Assembly (NCBI GenBank): GCA_025966335.1
Contig: JAICRS010000036.1
Coordinates: 1-17,075 of the forward strand
Direction of reading: 5' to 3'
DNA length: 17,075 nucleotides
Origin: Nocardioidaceae bacterium
GTDB lineage: Bacteria; Actinomycetota; Actinomycetes; Propionibacteriales; Nocardioidaceae
The position numbers and the translations under genes are program-made. Below are positions 13,761 through 17,075 of the stretch, piece after piece; the stretch's first letter is position 1, and every line of letters begins with the position of its first letter. The notes beneath the pieces were generated by a model. That model saw nothing but the letters and a program-made list of their open reading frames with translations. It was not told where the DNA came from and did no database searches.

Positions 13761-14839
13761 GTCTTGACCTCTCCGCCGGCCTCGACCTCCGCGTCGACGC
13801 CATCACGCTGACCGAGCAGCTGGTCGACATCGAGTCCGTCAGCGGCAACGAGCAGGCGATCGCCGACGCGGTCGAGTCCGCGCTGCGCGCGCTCCCACAC
13901 CTGGAGGTGAGCCGGTTCGCGAACACCGTGGTGGCCCGCACGAACCAGGGGCACGCCGAACGGGTGGTGATCGCCGGTCACCTCGACACCGTTCCGCTCA
14001 ACGACAACCTCCCGGCGCGCCGCGACGACGACAACCTGCACGGGCTCGGGAGCTGTGACATGAAGGGCGGCTGTGCGGTGGCGCTGCGGATCGCCGCGAC
14101 CATGCCGGAGACCAACCGCGACATCACGTTCCTGTTCTACGAGTGCGAGGAGGTCGAGGCCGAGCGCAACGGCCTCAAGCTGCTCGGCGACAGCCACCCG
14201 GAGCTGCTCGAGGCGGACTTCGCGATCCTGATGGAACCCTCGGACGCCGTCGTCGAGGCGGGCTGCCAGGGCACCATGCGCGTCGACGTGGTGACCCGCG
14301 GTGAGCGCGCGCACTCCGCCCGTTCCTGGAAGGGCGTGAACGCGATCCACGGCGCGGCGGAGGTGCTCGCCCGGCTCAACGCGTATGAACCGCGCCGGCC
14401 GGTGATCGACGGGCTGGTGTACCGCGAGGGGCTCAACGCGGTCTTCATCTCCGGCGGAGTCGCCGGCAACGTGCTGCCCGACGAGTGTCGGGTCTCGGTG
14501 AACTACCGGTTCGCACCGGACCGCTCCGAGGACGAGGCGCTCGCGCACATGCATGAGGTCTTCGACGGCTTCGAGATCGAGGTCAGCGACTCGGCGCCGT
14601 CGGCGATGCCCGGCCTGTCGGTCCCGGCCGCGGCGGCGTTCATCGACGCCGTCGGCGGAGTGGCCAACCCGAAGTTCGGGTGGACCGACGTGGCGCGGTT
14701 CAGCGAGCTCGGCATCCCCGCGGTCAACTTCGGGCCCGGCGACCCGCACCTGGCGCACAAGCAGGAGGAGTTCGTGCCGCTCGAGCACATCCGCACCGTC
14801 GAGGCACAGCTGCGTTCGTGGCTCGGCGGCGGCCGATGA
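13757..14839 (+). CDS. dapE: Succinyl-diaminopimelate desuccinylase DapE
   Basis: DapE hydrolyses N-succinyl-LL-diaminopimelate to LL-diaminopimelate and succinate, the step after DapC. The 360-residue product is an M20-family dinuclear zinc amidohydrolase. The metal ligands are visible: His75 in GHLDTVP, bridging Asp101 in GSCDMKGG, Glu132 with neighbouring catalytic Glu131 in CEEVE, Glu160 in MEPSD, and His334 near the C-terminus in PHLAHKQEE. The dimerisation lid lies between about 172 and 285 and begins with the typical GTMRVDV and GERAHSARSW segments. The length and motifs fit the actinobacterial DapE form (about 350-360 residues). Starts and stops overlap both neighbours by 4 bases (ATGA at 13757 and at 14836), so it sits within a translationally coupled operon. 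Confidence 0.95.
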   Translation: MSLDLSAGLDLRVDAITLTEQLVDIESVSGNEQAIADAVESALRALPHLEVSRFANTVVARTNQGHAERVVIAGHLDTVPLNDNLPARRDDDNLHGLGSCDMKGGCAVALRIAATMPETNRDITFLFYECEEVEAERNGLKLLGDSHPELLEADFAILMEPSDAVVEAGCQGTMRVDVVTRGERAHSARSWKGVNAIHGAAEVLARLNAYEPRRPVIDGLVYREGLNAVFISGGVAGNVLPDECRVSVNYRFAPDRSEDEALAHMHEVFDGFEIEVSDSAPSAMPGLSVPAAAAFIDAVGGVANPKFGWTDVARFSELGIPAVNFGPGDPHLAHKQEEFVPLEHIRTVEAQLRSWLGGGR

Positions 14840-15636
14840 GCCTGGGCAGCGGGAACGGCCCCGAGAAGAACCGCGGCCGCACGGTGATGCGGCGCAACCA
14901 GTTCCAGTCCAGTACGACGGACCAGCGGCTGCTCGACTCGCGGGGCCCCTCGGACTGGGTCCACACCGACCCGTGGCGGGTGATGCGGATCCAGAGCGAG
15001 TTCGTCGAGGGCTTCGGTGCACTGGCCGAGCTGGGTCCGGCGATCTCGGTCTTCGGCTCCGCGCGGACCCGGGCCGACGACCCGATGTACCGGACCGCAG
15101 AGGATCTCGGCCGGCTGCTCGTAGAGGCCGGCTTCGGCGTGGTCACCGGCGGCGGACCCGGTGTCATGGAGGCCGCCAACAAAGGGGCCCTCGAGGCCGG
15201 CGGCGTCTCGGTCGGCCTCGGCATCGAGCTGCCGTTCGAGTCGGGGCTCAACCGGTACGTCGACATGGGCGTCAACTTCCGCTACTTCTTCGCCCGCAAG
15301 ACGATGTTCGTCAAGTACGCGCAAGGCTTCATCGTGCTCCCCGGCGGCTTCGGCACCTTCGACGAGCTGTTCGAGGCGCTGACGCTGGTGCAGACCCAGA
15401 AGGTGACGTCGTTCCCGATCGTGCTGATCGGCCGCGACTACTGGTCCGGGCTCGTGGACTGGATCCGGCACACCGTGCTGGCGGAGGGCAAGATCTCCGA
15501 GGACGACCTCGACATGTTCACGGTGACCGACGACGTCGAGGAGGCCGTGAAGATCATGGTCGAGGCGCAGCGGGACCGGCACTCGTCCGCGCCCGGTGCC
15601 GGAGAGAAGCACGAGGGCGCCGAACGCCCGGACTGA
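14836..15636 (+). CDS. LOG family protein (TIGR00730), cytokinin riboside 5'-monophosphate phosphoribohydrolase-like
   Basis: This gene encodes a 266-residue Rossmann-type protein of the LOG family. Members cleave adenosine-type nucleoside 5'-monophosphates to free base and ribose 5-phosphate. Both signature motifs are complete: GGGPGVMEA at 105-113 and PGGFGTFDE at 169-177. Arg154-Lys155 in FARKTMF and Glu177 are the usual active-site residues. The first 60 residues are an N-terminal extension relative to the short (about 190-residue) LOG proteins, as in the longer actinobacterial forms. The ATG overlaps the dapE stop by 4 bases. dapE-LOG adjacency is a recurring actinobacterial arrangement, but the metabolic link is not understood. 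Whether it makes cytokinins or salvages damaged nucleotides cannot be decided from sequence. Confidence 0.92.
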   Translation: MSLGSGNGPEKNRGRTVMRRNQFQSSTTDQRLLDSRGPSDWVHTDPWRVMRIQSEFVEGFGALAELGPAISVFGSARTRADDPMYRTAEDLGRLLVEAGFGVVTGGGPGVMEAANKGALEAGGVSVGLGIELPFESGLNRYVDMGVNFRYFFARKTMFVKYAQGFIVLPGGFGTFDELFEALTLVQTQKVTSFPIVLIGRDYWSGLVDWIRHTVLAEGKISEDDLDMFTVTDDVEEAVKIMVEAQRDRHSSAPGAGEKHEGAERPD

Positions 15637-15642
15637 CGGGGC

Positions 15643-15659
15643 GGCATGGCACGATGCCA
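15643..15659. repeat. Small inverted repeat just before the DivIVA-motif gene
   Basis: GGCAT (15643-15647) pairs with ATGCC (15654-15658) around a 6-base loop. Alternatively TGGCA (15647-15651) pairs with TGCCA (15655-15659) around 3 bases. The structure ends 4 bases before the ATG at 15663. It could dampen ribosome entry or be chance; it is too weak to call a terminator. Confidence 0.25.
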
Positions 15660-15662
15660 CCC

Positions 15663-16070
15663 ATGACCTGGTTCTTCGCGATCCTCATCGTCGTGGTGAT
15701 CGGTGTGATCGCCGTTGTGGCGAGCGGCCGCGGCGGGTCGATGGTGGAGGTGTACGACGACCGGCCGGACTCCCGCGTGCCGGCCGACCGCCCGCTGACC
15801 TCCACCGACATCCGCCGGGTCCGGTTCTCCACGGCCTTCCGTGGCTACCGGATGTCCGAGGTCGATGCGCTGCTGGACCGGGTCGCGGCCGAGCTGGAGC
15901 CGCCGGCGGCGCCGGAGCCATCCACTGTTCCGCCGTCGGCGCCGGACGCTCCGCCTGAGACGCCAGTCGGTTCGCCTGACGTGCCGCCCACGCAGCGCGA
16001 TGCGTCGACCGCCCAGCCGCCGGCCTCGCCCGGGTCACGTCCCGATGACGCCCAATCGGAGGAACGCTGA
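15663..16070 (+). CDS. Short membrane-anchored protein with a DivIVA-like motif
   Basis: This gene encodes a 135-residue protein in three parts. Residues 2-20 form a hydrophobic transmembrane helix. Residues 54-77 match the N-terminal DivIVA/Wag31 signature: FSTAFRGYRMSEVDALLDRV, with Gly61-Tyr62 and Val67-Asp68. Residues 80-135 are a Pro/Ala/Ser-rich disordered tail. Full DivIVA proteins mark cell poles and septa through long coiled coils. This protein lacks that coiled coil, so it may bind membranes or partners but should not build a DivIVA scaffold alone. An ATG at 15654 would add three residues (MPP). No ribosome binding site is obvious for either start. A small hairpin precedes the gene, and its TGA overlaps the next ATG by one base. 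Confidence 0.83.
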   Translation: MTWFFAILIVVVIGVIAVVASGRGGSMVEVYDDRPDSRVPADRPLTSTDIRRVRFSTAFRGYRMSEVDALLDRVAAELEPPAAPEPSTVPPSAPDAPPETPVGSPDVPPTQRDASTAQPPASPGSRPDDAQSEER

Positions 16071-16534
16071 TGCGCGCATTCGTCCGCTCCGACGTCGAGG
16101 TGGCCGCGTCCGCGCAGCTGGTGTGGGACTACGTCACCGACTGGCCGCGACAGGGTGAGTGGATCCCGCTCACCCGGGTCGAGGAGGTCGGCGACGCGCA
16201 TGCCGTCGGCGGCCGGATCCGGGCGAGGACCGGACTGGGGCCGGTCGGGTTCTGGGACCCGATGACGATCACCGCGTGGGATCGCTCCGCCGACGGGTCC
16301 GCGCGCTGTGAGGTGCTGCACACCGGGTCGCTGGTGCGCGGCGAGGCCGAGTTCGCGGTCGCCCCGCGCGGCGCCGAGGCGTGCACCTTCACCTGGTGGG
16401 AGCACCTGACCATTCCCGGCGGCCCGCTCGGAGCGCTGGGCTGGCGGCTGGCCGGACCCGGCGCGCAGAGGTTGGTCGACCTGTCCCTGCGCCGGATGGC
16501 CGCGCGTGCGGAGGCGCAGCGTGCAGCCGGCTGA
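16070..16534 (+). CDS. SRPBCC (polyketide cyclase/START-like) family protein
   Basis: This gene encodes a 154-residue single-domain protein with the helix-grip pattern of the SRPBCC superfamily. The N-terminal strand VRSDVEVAASAQLVWDYVTDW leads into the first small helix. A Trp-Ile-Pro-Leu segment and paired strands follow, including FWDPMTITAW and EVLHTGSLVRGEAEFAV. A long amphipathic C-terminal helix (about 125-152) closes the fold. The family binds hydrophobic ligands in a central cavity, and many members have no known reaction. The ATG at 16070 shares one base with the preceding stop and has GGAGGAA 6 to 7 bases upstream. The stop lies inside the start of tag (14-base overlap). The function in this operon is unknown. 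Confidence 0.85.
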   Translation: MRAFVRSDVEVAASAQLVWDYVTDWPRQGEWIPLTRVEEVGDAHAVGGRIRARTGLGPVGFWDPMTITAWDRSADGSARCEVLHTGSLVRGEAEFAVAPRGAEACTFTWWEHLTIPGGPLGALGWRLAGPGAQRLVDLSLRRMAARAEAQRAAG

Positions 16535-17075
16535 GGCGTTGGTTCGCTGTGACTGGGCGGGGGAGTCACCGGACTACGTCGCCTACCACGACACCGAGTG
16601 GGGCCGGGAGCTGCGCGGTGACTCGGAGATGTTCGAGCGGGTGACCCTCGAGGCGTTCCAGTCCGGTCTGTCCTGGCTCACGATCCTGCGCAAGCGAGAG
16701 GGGTTCCGCGCGGCATTCGCCGGCTTCGACGTACGCCGGGTCGCGGCCTTCGACGACTCGGACGTGAACCGGCTTCTCGCCGACGCGGCGATCGTGCGGA
16801 ACCGGGCCAAGATCGAGGCCACGATCCACAACGCCCGCGCGATCCTCGAACTCGACGAGTCGTTCAGCGACCTGGTGTGGTCGTTCGCGCCGCCCGCCGG
16901 ACGGCCCGCGCCGAGGACCCTGGCCGACGTACCGGCAACCACCCCGGAGTCGGTCGTGCTGGCGAAGACGCTGAAGAAGCGGGGTTTCCGGTTCGTCGGG
17001 CCGACCACCGCCTACGCGCTGATGCAGGCCACCGGGATGGTCAACGACCACGTCGCCGAGTGCTGGGTAAGGACC
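16521..17075 (+). CDS. tag: DNA-3-methyladenine glycosylase I (Tag), cut by the window edge
   Basis: Tag removes 3-methyladenine from alkylated DNA, the first step of base-excision repair. The frame starts at GTG 16521 and is open to the last base, giving 185 residues. The E. coli enzyme has 187, so only a short C-terminal piece is missing. The structural zinc site is complete: Cys10, His23, His177 and Cys181, matching E. coli Cys4, His17, His175 and Cys179. The catalytic-pocket residues are Glu44 and Trp52 in LEAFQSGLSW, corresponding to Glu38 and Trp46. The helix segment IVRNRAKIEATIHNAR at 91-106 is typical. The start overlaps the SRPBCC gene by 14 bases, so it probably belongs to the same operon. 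No separate promoter is visible. Confidence 0.95.
   Translation, partial: MQPAEALVRCDWAGESPDYVAYHDTEWGRELRGDSEMFERVTLEAFQSGLSWLTILRKREGFRAAFAGFDVRRVAAFDDSDVNRLLADAAIVRNRAKIEATIHNARAILELDESFSDLVWSFAPPAGRPAPRTLADVPATTPESVVLAKTLKKRGFRFVGPTTAYALMQATGMVNDHVAECWVRT

Noticed and set aside
1..17075. Insertion sequences, integrases, CRISPR repeats, tRNA or rRNA genes, toxin-antitoxin or phage-defence genes
   Set aside because: I looked for transposase or integrase motifs, regularly spaced repeats, tRNA cloverleaf elements and defence-type protein families and saw none. Base composition and codon use look uniform across the window.

Overview
The window is chromosomal DNA from a high-GC actinobacterium. 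The evidence is the strongly G/C-biased third codon positions, the many GTG starts, mshB (the deacetylase of mycothiol synthesis, a thiol confined to Actinomycetota), an actinobacterial-type DapD, and a 7Fe ferredoxin beside dapC. A nocardioform or Propionibacteriales host such as Nocardioides is my best guess, but that is inference. I see no mobile element, CRISPR array, rRNA, tRNA or phage gene. The window is densely coding and looks like vertically inherited core genome with some unusual small and fused proteins.

Layout. (1) 207-1516, + strand: a conserved unknown protein, then a TesB-like double-hotdog thioesterase. (2) 1530-2606, - strand: a large unknown protein, convergent with the thioesterase across a hairpin that contains both stop codons. 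(3) 2699-7994, + strand: a NUDIX-kinase fusion, a small acidic protein, mshB, a four-helix membrane protein, a membrane-anchored VanW protein, and a secreted lipase. (4) 8010-9020, - strand: a GNAT acetyltransferase with an SH3-like N-terminus. (5) 9126-10597, + strand: fdxA and dapC, overlapping by 4 bases. (6) 10588-13016, - strand: dapD, then an 11-base-overlapping gene for a membrane-anchored protein with a lysozyme-like domain and a LAS-type zinc peptidase domain, then a small Sm-fold-like protein whose end overlaps dapC. (7) 13065-17075, + strand: a tightly packed operon of a two-domain VOC protein, dapE, a LOG-family phosphoribohydrolase, a DivIVA-motif membrane protein, a SRPBCC protein, and tag (3-methyladenine DNA glycosylase I), which runs off the right edge.

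How the genes work together. dapD, dapC and dapE are three consecutive steps of the succinylase route to meso-diaminopimelate and lysine. They lie in three separate transcription units within about 5 kb. Several neighbours act on, or probably act on, the cell wall that uses diaminopimelate: the VanW protein, the lysozyme/LAS protein and the DivIVA-motif protein. mshB supplies mycothiol and fdxA a low-potential electron carrier.

Expression signals. Four start codons (653, 4139, 5409 on +, and 13016 on -) have a TANNNT -10 box 6 to 8 bases upstream and no Shine-Dalgarno sequence, as expected of leaderless transcripts. Many other junctions overlap by 1, 4, 11 or 14 bases and imply translational coupling. 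No gene-free stretch exceeds 300 bases. The longest are 1-206 (a weak promoter candidate only) and 10867-11044 (a 13-base palindrome).
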